The notes: generated by a model from the letters alone, not told the origin. 64,000 nt of DNA from Bradyrhizobium iriomotense (GCF_018130765.1 NZ_JAFCJZ010000003.1:310001-374000), one strand, 5' to 3'; positions 16,423-25,363 are shown, counted from the first letter of the stretch. Numbers and translations: made by a program.

Positions 16423-17292
16423 ATGGATCGTCTGAAGCTGAAGGCCGTGCTCGGCAGTCATCCCCATGTGCAGGCGGTGAAGAGCGGCGCGCTCCGCTCC
16501 GACCTCTTCGATCTCGACTTCATCGAATACACGCCGACCAACACCGCGTTCAAGCCGATGGTGCGCGAGCAGGCCTTCGACGTCTGCGAGATGGCTATCG
16601 TCACCTATCTCATGGCGAAGGCGCACGGCAAGACGCTGGTGCTGCTGCCGGCGACCATGATGGGCCGCTTCCAGCATTCCTATGCGCTCTATAATCCCGC
16701 GCATGGCACGCTCGGGCCGTCCGATCTCGAAGGCAAACGCGTCGGCATCCGCTCGTTCACGACCACGACGGGCGCCTGGATCAGGGGCATCCTCGCCAAC
16801 GACTACGGCGTCAATCTCGACAAGATCCGCTGGGTGACGTTCGAGGATCCGCACGTCGCCGAATATGTCGACACCACCGAGCGCGCGCCGAAAGATAAGA
16901 AGGTGTTGCAGATGCTGCTCGACGGCGAGCTCGACGCCGTGCTCGGCGAGACCTCCAACGATCCCAAGCTGAAGCCGCTGTTTCCCGATCCGGCCGCGGA
17001 GGCGACGAAATGGTACGCCCGTCGCGGCGTCGTTCCGGTCAACCATCTCGTGGTCGTGACCGAGCAGCTCGCAAAATCGCGTCCTGACGTGGTCGCAGGC
17101 GTCTATGATCTGCTCAAGCGGAACAAGGCGCAGGCGGGGCCCGCGGTGACGCCCGACCTCGTTCCGTTCGGGATCGAAGCCAACAGGAAACCGCTCGAGC
17201 TGATCATCGACTACGCATTCCAGCAGGCGCTGATCCCGCGCCGCTATGCGGTCGAGGATCTCTTCGACGAGACGACACGAGGATTGAACTGA
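16423..17292 (+). CDS. 4,5-dihydroxyphthalate decarboxylase-like / PBP2-fold protein
   Basis: 289 residues without a signal peptide. The opening LKAVLGSHPHVQAVKSG and the block AFDVCEMAIVTYLMAKAHGK resemble the Pht5-type 4,5-dihydroxyphthalate decarboxylases, which have a type-II periplasmic-binding-protein fold; those enzymes are usually a little longer (about 330 residues). It lies 27 bp after galC and overlaps the next gene by one base (TGATG), so it belongs to the operon. It could be a decarboxylase feeding protocatechuate-like compounds to the pathway, or a cytoplasmic binding protein. The lack of an export signal argues against an ABC receptor. Confidence 0.65.
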   Translation: MDRLKLKAVLGSHPHVQAVKSGALRSDLFDLDFIEYTPTNTAFKPMVREQAFDVCEMAIVTYLMAKAHGKTLVLLPATMMGRFQHSYALYNPAHGTLGPSDLEGKRVGIRSFTTTTGAWIRGILANDYGVNLDKIRWVTFEDPHVAEYVDTTERAPKDKKVLQMLLDGELDAVLGETSNDPKLKPLFPDPAAEATKWYARRGVVPVNHLVVVTEQLAKSRPDVVAGVYDLLKRNKAQAGPAVTPDLVPFGIEANRKPLELIIDYAFQQALIPRRYAVEDLFDETTRGLN

Positions 17293-18215
17293 TGGCGGGT
17301 GATCCCAGGCGCTGGCAGATCGGGCTGATCGGCTATGGTGAGGTCGGCCGTATCCTGGCCGAGGATTTGCGCCAGCGGGACATCAAGGTCTCGGCCTATG
17401 ACATCAAGCTCGGTGGCGAGCAGGGCGCGCCGCTAAGGGAGCATGCGGCGAAATTCGGCGTGACGCTCGCGGCGTCTCATGCCGAGCTGACCGCGAAATC
17501 CGACTTCATCATCTCCGCCGTCACGGCGAGCCAGGCTGTTCCCGTCGCAAAGGCCTGCGCGGCCGCGATCAACCAGGGTACCTGGTTCCTCGATTTCAAC
17601 TCGGCTTCGCCCGGCGCCAAGCAGCGCGCGGCGGCACTGATCGATGGCGCTGATGGCCGCTACGTCGAGGGCGCGGTGATGACGTCGGTGCCGCCGTATC
17701 GCATCAAGGTGCCGCTGCTGCTCGGCGGCCCCGGCGCGAGGGAGCTGGAGCCGCTGCTGAGCGCGATCGGCTTTGCGGCGAAGGTGGCCAGCGACAAGCT
17801 CGGGGTTTCCTCGGCGGTGAAGATGTGCCGCAGCATCATGATCAAGGGCCTCGAGGCCATGGTGATCGAAAGCTTCACCACCGCGCGCGCCTATGGTGTC
17901 GAAGATGCCGTGCTGGCATCTCTCACCGAGACATTCCCCGCCATCAATTGGGAGAAGCAGGGCGCCTATTTCTTCCAGCGCGTGATCGAGCACGGTCGCC
18001 GCCGTGCCGAGGAGGTGCGCGAGGTTGCCGAGACCGTGCGCGAGGCGGGACTGACGCCGTGGTCGGCGCAGGGTACGGCCGAGCGTCAGGCCTGGGTGGC
18101 TGATCTTGCCGATGAGGGGCTGTTCGGACCCAAGGGGACCAAGGAGTTTGCCCGCAGCGCGGACTGGCGCACGGAAGCTGATCGGATCCTGGCGAAGATC
18201 AATCGCGGAAAATAG
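17292..18215 (+). CDS. NAD(P)-dependent dehydrogenase, 6PGDH-like with DUF1932 C-terminus
   Basis: 307 residues. The Rossmann nucleotide motif GLIGYGEVGRILA is near residue 12, followed by SDFIISAVTASQAVPVAKAC, DFNSASPGAKQRAA and the substrate motif EGAVMTSVPPYRIKVPLLLGG. A DUF1932-type helical domain with KMCRSIMIKGLEAM (catalytic Lys region) forms the C-terminus. Related enzymes oxidise 3-hydroxyacids such as threonate or hydroxyisobutyrate. As last gene of the operon it might oxidise a hydroxyacid intermediate, but the substrate is not known. Confidence 0.82.
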   Translation: MAGDPRRWQIGLIGYGEVGRILAEDLRQRDIKVSAYDIKLGGEQGAPLREHAAKFGVTLAASHAELTAKSDFIISAVTASQAVPVAKACAAAINQGTWFLDFNSASPGAKQRAAALIDGADGRYVEGAVMTSVPPYRIKVPLLLGGPGARELEPLLSAIGFAAKVASDKLGVSSAVKMCRSIMIKGLEAMVIESFTTARAYGVEDAVLASLTETFPAINWEKQGAYFFQRVIEHGRRRAEEVREVAETVREAGLTPWSAQGTAERQAWVADLADEGLFGPKGTKEFARSADWRTEADRILAKINRGK

Positions 18216-18227
18216 GGCGGCTTCGGC

Positions 18228-18542
18228 TCAGGATTTCGCCGAGCAACAGCCCGTGAGCTCGTCGCGGGCGCGGTCGATCAGATCGGTCAGGCTCTTGGCT
18301 TCCCGGGCAACTACGGTCGCGCGCTCGGTGCGGAATTCGGCAAGGATCATGCGGATGCACTTGTCGGCGGTCTCGAGCGTCCACAGCATGCGGGCCATAT
18401 CGTCCTCGGTGCGGATCGCCGAGATATCGAGGCCTGACAGGACTTCGCCGATGCCGTTCAGCCGCTTGACGGCGGTCTCGGCGGGTGTCCCGGCCCGAAC
18501 GGAATGAGAGTCGATGCTGCTGAATGCGCTGAACACGTCCAT
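18228..18542 (-). CDS. Small hypothetical helical protein
   Basis: 104 residues from ATG 18542, with GGGAAG upstream in the right place; longer in-frame starts exist but are less well placed. It is mainly helical, with LNGIGEVLSGLDISAIRTED, then MLWTLETADKCIRMILAEFR, and ends in CCSAKS. No signal peptide or known domain is seen. It converges on the DUF1932 gene. I do not recognise the family. Confidence 0.55.
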   Translation of the reverse strand: MDVFSAFSSIDSHSVRAGTPAETAVKRLNGIGEVLSGLDISAIRTEDDMARMLWTLETADKCIRMILAEFRTERATVVAREAKSLTDLIDRARDELTGCCSAKS

Positions 18543-18741
18543 GCTTCCCGGTTGAATGCAAACATCAGTGCGGTCTCGCCATGACCGGCACCGCGGGACT
18601 TGCATTGCGTGCAGCAGCTATCGGGGAATCGGAGAGAATCTACTATCCGGGAGAGTACCGGATTCGGAATTTTGGAACTGTGAACGGTAACATCGGACGG
18701 TAATCCGGCGCGCTGCAATGCAGATATGCGTTGGGGGCCGT

Positions 18742-19983
18742 TCACGGGCCTGGGCGGAATAGGGCGGGCCGCTGCCGCGCAAAGGTTTGCCGGCCGCCTT
18801 TGAAGCCCATCATGACGTCGGGCAACTCGGCAATGGCAAAGCGGCTGTTCTTGATATCGAGCACGATGAGATCGGCGGGATTGCCGATCTTGATGCCGTA
18901 ATCAGCGAGGTTCATCAGCCGCGCCGGCAGGTCAGTGACGAGGTCGAGGCAGGTGTCGAAGTCGCTGACCGAGGCGTGCGCGACATTGGCGTAGAAGTTC
19001 GCCATCCGCAGCAGTGAGGCATCGCCAAAGGGCGTGAAGGGATTGAGCACGTTGTTGGTGGCGACCGAGCACAGCACGCCGTCGGCCGCAAGCTTGTGGG
19101 CAAGCGTCAGCCCGCGCGGTGCGTTATGGGTGGCCTCGCGGCCCATCAGGTAGAGATCGGTCGCGGGCAGCACGGTGACGGCAACGCCTGATTTTGCCAG
19201 TTGCGCGGTGGCGGCCTTCATCCGCTCAGGCGGCAATGCCGAGAGTTTCGTGGCATGGCCGATCGCCACGCGTCCCCCGTAGTTGCGCCGCTCGGTCTGC
19301 CGGCAGACCTCGTCGAGATGCCACCAGGAGGGATCGAGGTCGAAATCGAGATGGAGGTCGACGTCGAGGTCGAACTCCTCGGCGAGATCGAAGATGCGCG
19401 CGAGATGGGCGTTCGGGTCGGTGTCCATGTAGGGACAGCCGCCGATGACCTCGCCGCCGTCGCGCAGCGCCTGGATCAGCAACTCCTCACTGCCGGGATC
19501 ATTGGTCAGGCCTTCCTGCGGGAAGACACAGAGTTCGAGGTCGATTGCCCAGGCGTAGTCGCGCTTGAGTGCCTTGACCGCCTCGAAGCCGCGGAGGCCA
19601 ATGCGCGGATCGATCTCGACATGGGTGCGCATGCGCGTCGTGCCGTGCACGATGGCTCGCTCCAGCACGCGAGCGCCACGCGCGTAAACGTCCTCGACCG
19701 TAAAGTCCTTCTTCATCCCGGCGACGGCGCGGATCGCTTCGGAGACGCTGCCGTGATTGTGGCCGCAGCGGCCGAGCAGGCAGGCCTTGTCGAGATGGAT
19801 GTGGGTGTCGACGAAGCCGGGCAGGGCGAGGTGCCCGCCGAGGTCGACCTCGGCGGCCTCACAGGCAAGCTTGGGCTCGATCGCGGCGATGCGGCCGCCC
19901 TTCACGCCGATATCGACGGGTGCGGCGGATGATCGCAACAGCGCGTTGCGGAAGATCAGGTCGAAGGCGGATTGCGTGGTCAT
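18742..19983 (-). CDS. Cytosine-deaminase-like amidohydrolase with changed catalytic residues
   Basis: A 413-residue protein of the CodA/AtzC branch: GFVDTHIHLDKA gives metal histidines 61 and 63, H211 is in the next motif and H243 in GHATKLSAL. In CodA the motif after the third histidine is HxDE with a catalytic Glu, and a later GHDD or GSDN supplies the essential Asp. Here these read HLDF (211-214) and TNNVLNPF (309-316), so Glu is Phe214 and Asp is Asn310. Ordinary deamination by the CodA mechanism therefore looks unlikely. It stands alone with no transporter neighbour; the nearest gene upstream is the divergent NTF2-like protein. Confidence 0.8.
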   Translation of the reverse strand: MTTQSAFDLIFRNALLRSSAAPVDIGVKGGRIAAIEPKLACEAAEVDLGGHLALPGFVDTHIHLDKACLLGRCGHNHGSVSEAIRAVAGMKKDFTVEDVYARGARVLERAIVHGTTRMRTHVEIDPRIGLRGFEAVKALKRDYAWAIDLELCVFPQEGLTNDPGSEELLIQALRDGGEVIGGCPYMDTDPNAHLARIFDLAEEFDLDVDLHLDFDLDPSWWHLDEVCRQTERRNYGGRVAIGHATKLSALPPERMKAATAQLAKSGVAVTVLPATDLYLMGREATHNAPRGLTLAHKLAADGVLCSVATNNVLNPFTPFGDASLLRMANFYANVAHASVSDFDTCLDLVTDLPARLMNLADYGIKIGNPADLIVLDIKNSRFAIAELPDVMMGFKGGRQTFARQRPALFRPGP

Positions 19984-20125
19984 AACTCGTGCGCAGGGAA
20001 TTTAGGATAATCAGCCGCGACTGGCGGCTCCACATTGTCGGCAATGTAGCGAGGGAAATGTTCAAAATATATGCACGAATCCCGGGGGAGTGACGCTAGT
20101 ATCCCGCAAACCCGGAGACTTTGCC

Positions 20126-20545
20126 ATGTCCGTTGTCGCAAGAGCCGAAACTGGTCCGTTGTCCGACGCCGCGATCGTCGAGGCCTATCTCACGGCTTCG
20201 ATGATTCCCGATCCCGACGCCGCAGCAGCCTATGTGGCGCCAGGTGCGATCATCACGTTCACGGGCGGGCGCGAGTTCGATCATCCGCGCGGCCCGACCG
20301 CCTTCAACGCCAAGCGCTACCGTTGGGTCAAGAAGAAGATGGACCGGTTCGACGTTTGCCCCGGCGACTCGGAGACCGTGGTCTATAGCGTCGGCACGCT
20401 CTATGGCGAATGGAAGGATGGGACCCCCTTCGAGGGCAACCGCTACGTCGATCGCTTTGTGGTGCGGAACGGCAAGATTATCAAGATGGACGTCTGGAAC
20501 GACAGCGCCGAGCGCATCCTGGTCCAGCGCGGCATCGACGCGTAA
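20126..20545 (+). CDS. NTF2-like / SnoaL-type protein
   Basis: 139 residues from ATG 20126. It has the cone-shaped NTF2-like fold pattern: an N-terminal helix pair (SDAAIVEAYLTASMIPDPDA), then strands with ITFTGGREFDHPRG, GTLYGEWKDGTPFEGNRYVD and a last strand VVRNGKIIKMDVWND. Members are ketosteroid-isomerase-like enzymes or binding proteins, and the active residues cannot be assigned. It is divergent from the deaminase-like gene, separated by about 140 bp, and may share regulation with it. Confidence 0.75.
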   Translation: MSVVARAETGPLSDAAIVEAYLTASMIPDPDAAAAYVAPGAIITFTGGREFDHPRGPTAFNAKRYRWVKKKMDRFDVCPGDSETVVYSVGTLYGEWKDGTPFEGNRYVDRFVVRNGKIIKMDVWNDSAERILVQRGIDA

Positions 20546-20723
20546 GACTCATCCCCGGCGCTGAGGGGCGGGCCGCTCCGGCGGCGCCGCACTGCCGCTC
20601 ATCGTATCGAAAGCGGTGATAGCTGATAGACGTAAGCGCGTCTGGCGGCTGGCGCGTGCCTGCGCTATCAACTCAGGTGATTGCGCCCGACATGGAGGCG
20701 CAAGCCCCTTGAGGAGCCCTCCG

Positions 20724-21476
20724 ATGCGTCTACCCATCATTCTTCTGGCCGTGACATGTCTTGCCGGCGCCGCTTCAGCCGAAGACCTCACGGGGACGCT
20801 CCAGAAGGTGAAGGAGACCAAGAAGATCACGCTGGGCTATCAGGAAGCCTCGGTCCCGTTCAGCTATCTCGACGGCAACCAGAAGCCGGTCGGCTTCGCC
20901 ATGGACATCTGCCTCAGGATCGTCGATGCCGTGAAGAAGCAGCTCAACATGCCCGACATTTCCGTCGAGACTCTCGCGGTGACGTCGTCGAACCGCATTC
21001 CGCTGATGGTCAACGGGACGCTCGACCTGCATTGCTCGGCGACCACCAACAATGCCGACCGCCAGAAGCAGGTCGCCTTCACCAACACGCATTTCCTCAG
21101 CGCGACCCGGTTCGCGGCCAGGAAAGCGGCGAACATCAAGGCCATCGACGATCTCAAGGGCAAGGCGGTCACGGCGGTGGCGGGATCTGTGAACCTGACC
21201 CAGCTTGCCAAGGTCAACACCGAGCGCAATCTCGGCATCAACATCATGCCGGCCAAGGACCAGGCCGAGGCGTTCCTTCTGCTGGAGACCGACCGTGCCC
21301 AGGCCTATGCGCTCGACGATGTGCAGCTCGCCGTCGCGATCGCGCGCTCGAAGGACCCTCAAGCGTTCATGATCAGCGAGGAGACGTTCTCCAAGCCCGA
21401 GCCCTACGGCATCATGCTGCGGCGGGAGGATGCACCGTTCAAGGCGCCGGCGTTCGGGAACTCCACCAGAAGCTGA
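20724..21476 (+). CDS. Amino-acid-type ABC substrate-binding protein, C-terminally truncated
   Basis: 250 residues. A signal peptide (MRLPIILLAVTCLAGAASA) is followed by the GltI-like lobes KKITLGYQEASVPFSYLD, DLHCSATTNNADRQKQVAFT and GKAVTAVAGSVNLTQLAKV. The family normally continues after a REDAPFK-like motif with about 45-50 residues that close lobe one (SPEG..LYDKWF-like). Here the frame leaves the family at APAFGNSTRS and stops. No other frame downstream restores the missing part, so this is a deletion end and not a simple frameshift. There are no permease or ATPase genes nearby. It is probably non-functional. Confidence 0.75.
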   Translation: MRLPIILLAVTCLAGAASAEDLTGTLQKVKETKKITLGYQEASVPFSYLDGNQKPVGFAMDICLRIVDAVKKQLNMPDISVETLAVTSSNRIPLMVNGTLDLHCSATTNNADRQKQVAFTNTHFLSATRFAARKAANIKAIDDLKGKAVTAVAGSVNLTQLAKVNTERNLGINIMPAKDQAEAFLLLETDRAQAYALDDVQLAVAIARSKDPQAFMISEETFSKPEPYGIMLRREDAPFKAPAFGNSTRS

Positions 21477-21524
21477 CGCGACCTGGTCGCCATTTCGTGA
21501 TCGGCGTTAGATTGCGAACGAATA

Positions 21525-21538
21525 GATAGTTTCCTATC
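21525..21538. promoter_or_regulatory. MarR-type operator candidate GATAG-TTTC-CTATC
   Basis: Five-base perfect arms around TTTC lie 9-22 bp upstream of the MarR start codon at 21547. The short AT-rich dyad over a promoter-proximal position fits autoregulation of the MarR-FUSC efflux operon. Confidence 0.55.
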
Positions 21539-21546
21539 CAATCGGC

Positions 21547-22020
21547 ATGGCTGTCACCCAGGCCCACATCCACGCCGAAATCGGCCGGCTCATCGCGCGC
21601 TTGGGGCGGATGTGGCGGCGCGAATCGGATCAGGCCCTGTCCGAGCACGGTCTGTCCTATGCGACTGCGATTCCGCTTCTGGTGCTGTCGCGCCAGGGCG
21701 AGAATGTCCGGCAGGGCGTGCTCGCGGACGAGCTCGGCATCGAGGGGCCGTCGCTGGTGCGTCTGATCGATCTGCTGCAGGCCGAGGGTCTGGTCGAACG
21801 CCGGGAAGATCCCACCGACCGTCGTGCCAAAACGCTACATTTGACGAAAGCCGGCGTGGCCAAGGTCGAGGAGACCAACCGGGTGCTGCGCCGGGTGCGG
21901 GCCAGCCTCCTGAAGGATATCGGGCCCAAGGAACTTGCGATAACATTCGAGACTCTTCAGCGCATCGAACAGCGGGCCAGTCGGCTGCAAGACTTCAAGA
22001 CTGGTCCCGAGGCGAAATAG
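21547..22020 (+). CDS. MarR family regulator of the FUSC efflux operon
   Basis: 157 residues with the usual winged helix: LADELGIEGPSLVRLIDLLQ (recognition region) and the wing EDPTDRRAKTLHLT. It resembles SlyA-like MarR proteins that sense phenolic compounds. It is 2 bp from the efflux gene, so the four genes 21547-25137 form one operon. The dyad at 21525-21538 is its likely own operator. Confidence 0.9.
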   Translation: MAVTQAHIHAEIGRLIARLGRMWRRESDQALSEHGLSYATAIPLLVLSRQGENVRQGVLADELGIEGPSLVRLIDLLQAEGLVERREDPTDRRAKTLHLTKAGVAKVEETNRVLRRVRASLLKDIGPKELAITFETLQRIEQRASRLQDFKTGPEAK

Positions 22021-22022
22021 CC

Positions 22023-24071
22023 ATGCGCGCAGATGAGCCGTTCCTGGTCCGCCACGCGGACCTCATTTTTGCTTTGAAGACGTTCGCCGCGTCGATGCTG
22101 GCGCTCGTCATCGCGCTCGCGATGGACCTGCCGCGGCCTTATTGGGCGATGGCGACCGTCTATATCACCTCGCAACCGCTGGCGGGGGCAACCAGCTCGA
22201 AAGCGTTCTTCCGCGTGATGGGCACGCTGGTCGGCGCCGTCATGACGGTGGCGCTGGTGCCGAACCTGATCGACGCACCGGAACTGCTCTGCCTCGCCAT
22301 CGCGCTGTGGGTCGGGCTTTGTCTCTATCTATCGCTGCTCGACGGCACGCCGCGCAGCTATGTCTTCATGCTGGCGGGGTACACGGTGGCGTTGATCGGT
22401 TTCCCGGCGGTCTCCGAGCCCGGTGCCATCTTCGATACCGCAGTGGCAAGGCTCGAGGAAATCTCGCTCGGCATCATCTGTGCCAGCCTGGTCTCGACCA
22501 TCGTGTTTCCCCGCAGTGTCGCGCCTGCGGTCGCCCATCGCGTCGACACCTGGCTATCGGACGCGCGCCGTCTCAGCCAGGTCGTGCTGCTGCGCGAGGG
22601 CACCAATGAGACCCGCCGCGGCAAGCGCCTCAAGCTCGCGACCGATATCGTCGAGATCGACACGCTCTCCACCCATCTTGCCTATGACCGGCTGACGGAT
22701 CGCAATGCCGTCAATGGCCTCAGTGAAATCCGGCTCCGGATGTTGACGCTGCTGCCGGTGATCGCCTCGCTCGAGGACCGGCTGGCGGCGCTGGGCGAGG
22801 ACGGCTTGCGCCGGCAGCCCGAGCTGAAGCGGCTGCTGGAAGACCTCGCGCAATGGGTCGTGAGCGACGTCAGCGCGCGGCAGCCGGCCGAGCGGATCCG
22901 CGCCGCGATCGCGGAGCAGCAGGCGGTGCTCGACGACAGCGCCGACTGGGAGCGGATCATCACCACAAGTCTGCTGTTGCGGCTGCGCGAGCTCGTCGAC
23001 CTCTCGCGCGACTGCCGCGAGCTGACCGAGGCGATCGCCGAGAACAGCAACGTTTCAACCGTCGACCTTGCGTTCCATTCCGAGGCCGGCGCCGCGCCCG
23101 TGCGCCACCGGGATCGCGGCCTTGCGCTGTGGTCGGCGGCCGGTGCCGCCATTGCCATCTTGATCAGCTGCGCGTTCTGGATCGGCACCGGTTGGCCGGA
23201 CGGTGCATCGGCGCCGATGATGGCCGCGGTCGCCTGTTCATTCTTTGCCGCGCAGGACGAGCCCGCGCGTTTCATCCGCAGCTTCGGCTTGTGGTCGCTG
23301 GTCGCCATCGTGGTGGTCGCGGTCTATTTGTTCGCGCTGGTGCCCGCGATCTCCCATATCGAGGTTCTGATCGTCGCGCTGGCGCCGACCTTCCTGCTCT
23401 ATGGCTTCCTGATCAGCCGGCCAGCGACGGCGGGCACCGGCATGGCGCTCGCGGCGAACACCGCGACGCTGCTGGCGCTGCAATCGACCTACAGCGCGGA
23501 TTTTGCGGCCTTTGCCAACTCCGCCGTCGCCTTCTTCGTCGGCGTCGTCATCGCCGAGCTGGTGACGCGGATCGCGCGCGGGGTGGGTGCCGAATGGATC
23601 GCCAACCGCCTGGTGCTGTCGAACTGGAAGACGCTCGCGGTCGCCGCCGAACGCCGCGGCAAGCGCGACCGCGCGGAGTTCGCCGGCCTCATGCTGCACC
23701 GGCTTGGGCTCCTGGTGCAGCGTATCGCGTTTCTCTCGGAGAGCGACCGCCGCGACGCCGACAGTCTGGCCCAGCTCCGCATCGGCATCAACATCATCGA
23801 CCTGCGCCGCGCCCGCTACGGGCTTGCGGCATCCACCATTGCCGTCATCGACGACATGCTCGATCAGCTCGCGATGGCCTGCCGCAGCTATACGGGGAAT
23901 GGAATGCCGAGCGAGCTGCTGACGAGCGTCGACCGGGCGTTGGCCCAGGCGGTGAAGGATCCCAATGACAGCGCGCGCGAGGACGCCCTGATCGGCCTCG
24001 TCGGCATCCGCCGCGGCCTGTTTCCGGACGCGCCGGCCTACCGGCCGCGCGCAGAGAGTGTTGCGGCATGA
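22023..24071 (+). CDS. FUSC-family aromatic acid exporter (AaeB/fusaric-acid-resistance type)
   Basis: 682 residues from ATG 22023. Two repeats each have a block of membrane helices, at about residues 15-160 (ALKTFAASMLALVIALAMDL onward) and about 360-510 (AAIAILISCAFWIGTGW onward), separated and followed by long helical cytoplasmic regions. PRPYWAMATVYITSQP is the typical FUSC motif. These inner-membrane proteins pump aromatic carboxylates or fusaric acid, using an HlyD-type adaptor and a small DUF1656 protein, both of which follow with ATGA overlaps. The substrate is inferred only from the family. Confidence 0.93.
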   Translation: MRADEPFLVRHADLIFALKTFAASMLALVIALAMDLPRPYWAMATVYITSQPLAGATSSKAFFRVMGTLVGAVMTVALVPNLIDAPELLCLAIALWVGLCLYLSLLDGTPRSYVFMLAGYTVALIGFPAVSEPGAIFDTAVARLEEISLGIICASLVSTIVFPRSVAPAVAHRVDTWLSDARRLSQVVLLREGTNETRRGKRLKLATDIVEIDTLSTHLAYDRLTDRNAVNGLSEIRLRMLTLLPVIASLEDRLAALGEDGLRRQPELKRLLEDLAQWVVSDVSARQPAERIRAAIAEQQAVLDDSADWERIITTSLLLRLRELVDLSRDCRELTEAIAENSNVSTVDLAFHSEAGAAPVRHRDRGLALWSAAGAAIAILISCAFWIGTGWPDGASAPMMAAVACSFFAAQDEPARFIRSFGLWSLVAIVVVAVYLFALVPAISHIEVLIVALAPTFLLYGFLISRPATAGTGMALAANTATLLALQSTYSADFAAFANSAVAFFVGVVIAELVTRIARGVGAEWIANRLVLSNWKTLAVAAERRGKRDRAEFAGLMLHRLGLLVQRIAFLSESDRRDADSLAQLRIGINIIDLRRARYGLAASTIAVIDDMLDQLAMACRSYTGNGMPSELLTSVDRALAQAVKDPNDSAREDALIGLVGIRRGLFPDAPAYRPRAESVAA

Positions 24072-24274
24072 GATATGTGATCGACATCTACGGCGTGCTG
24101 GTGCCAGCACTGCTGCTCTGGATCATCGTCGCCTATGTCCTCAGCGCGCTTCTCCGCCGGCTGATGCAGCGCTTCGACCTCTACCGGCTTGTCTGGCACC
24201 GCGCGCTGTTCGATTTCGCAATTTTCGTCTGCCTTCTCGGCGGCGTCGTCTATCTCTCGGAGTACCTCACATGA
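24068..24274 (+). CDS. DUF1656 (AaeX-like) small membrane protein
   Basis: 68 residues with two hydrophobic segments (VPALLLWIIVAYVLSALL and FDFAIFVCLLGGVVYLS) and the family start IDIYGV. It overlaps both neighbours by 4 bp (ATGA). AaeX-type proteins accompany FUSC pumps; their exact role is not known. Confidence 0.92.
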   Translation: MRYVIDIYGVLVPALLLWIIVAYVLSALLRRLMQRFDLYRLVWHRALFDFAIFVCLLGGVVYLSEYLT

Positions 24275-25137
24275 AGGGGAATCTTGTCTGGCTCGGCCGC
24301 ATCGCGCTGACCGTCATAGCCGTCGTGCTTGCGCTCGTCGTCGGACGCGAGCTCTGGGTCTATTACATGGAATCGCCCTGGACCCGTGACGGCCGCGTGC
24401 GCGCCGATGTGGTGCAGGTCGCGCCCGATGTCTCCGGTTTCGTCACGGAGGTGTTGGTTAGGGATAACCAGAAGGTCCGTCGCGGCGACGTGTTATTCCG
24501 GATCGACCGCGAGCGCTTTGCCCTGGCGCTGCGGCAGGCCGATGCGTCGGTCGCCGGTCATCAGGCGACGCTCGACCAGGCCAATGCCGATCTGAAGCGC
24601 TACAGCACGCTCACGACCGACGCGGTGTCGCAGCAGAAGCAGGAGCAGGTGCTCGCCACCCAGCTCCAGGCCAAGGCGGCCTTCGATGCGGCCGTCGCCG
24701 ACCGCGCGGTGGCGCAGCTCAACCTCGACCGCAGCGAGGTTCATGCCTCCGTGAACGGCGTGATCACCAACATGGATTTGCGTCCCGGCGCCTACGTCAC
24801 GGCCGGGAAGGGCGTGATGGCACTGGTCGACACCGACACGCTGCATGTGGAAGGCTATTTCGAGGAGACGAAGCTCGCGCGCATCCGCGTCGGCGACAAG
24901 GTGCAGGTGCGCTTGATGGGCGAGAAGACCACGCTCTCAGGCCGTGTCGAGAGCATCGCCGCCGGCATCGAGGACCGCGACCGCGCCGAAGGCGCCAGCA
25001 TGCTCGCGAACGTCAACCCGACTTTCAGCTGGGTCCGGCTCGCGCAACGTGTGCCGGTACGGATCGCGCTGGATAATGTTCCGGGTAACGTGTCGCTGGT
25101 CGCCGGCCGCTCAGCGACGGTGGAGGTATTGGACTAA
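24271..25137 (+). CDS. HlyD-family efflux periplasmic adaptor (AaeA-like)
   Basis: 288 residues. An N-terminal membrane anchor (LGRIALTVIAVVLALVVGRE) is followed by the biotinyl-lipoyl motif VVQVAPDVSGFVTEVLVRDN, a helical hairpin rich in Gln and Ala (about residues 90-150), the second lipoyl half SEVHASVNGVITNMDLRPGA and a beta-barrel domain. It bridges the FUSC pump to the outer membrane. No outer-membrane channel gene is present, so a general TolC-type protein would be shared. Confidence 0.92.
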   Translation: MKGNLVWLGRIALTVIAVVLALVVGRELWVYYMESPWTRDGRVRADVVQVAPDVSGFVTEVLVRDNQKVRRGDVLFRIDRERFALALRQADASVAGHQATLDQANADLKRYSTLTTDAVSQQKQEQVLATQLQAKAAFDAAVADRAVAQLNLDRSEVHASVNGVITNMDLRPGAYVTAGKGVMALVDTDTLHVEGYFEETKLARIRVGDKVQVRLMGEKTTLSGRVESIAAGIEDRDRAEGASMLANVNPTFSWVRLAQRVPVRIALDNVPGNVSLVAGRSATVEVLD

Positions 25138-25245
25138 CGCAGCAAGCAGATGATTGCGCTTGGCCTGGGGAAAACCGGCGACAGACGTTTCAAAGCCAAA
25201 TCGCAAGGCTAATCCTGACTCGCCTGTGTTGAGTCGGGGGACTGT

Positions 25246-25317
25246 ATGGGCGTTTGGTTTTTAGTCCTAGCAGCATGCGTTGTCGGCGCGTTGCTCCTCT
25301 TGGCGTTCTGCCGATAG
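25246..25317 (+). CDS. Tiny hydrophobic membrane peptide (23 aa), candidate
   Basis: The frame encodes MGVWFLVLAACVVGALLLL and then AFCR before a TAG. It is one membrane helix with a C-terminal arginine. GGGGG lies 8-12 bp upstream of the ATG. It is the first of three such frames in this 660-bp stretch. Short frames like this can occur by chance, so support rests on the grouping and the ribosome-binding site. Confidence 0.35.
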   Translation: MGVWFLVLAACVVGALLLLAFCR

Positions 25318-25363
25318 CGCCGATAGCAGATGCAATTGTTGCCGCGAAGCATCAGCGAGCCGC

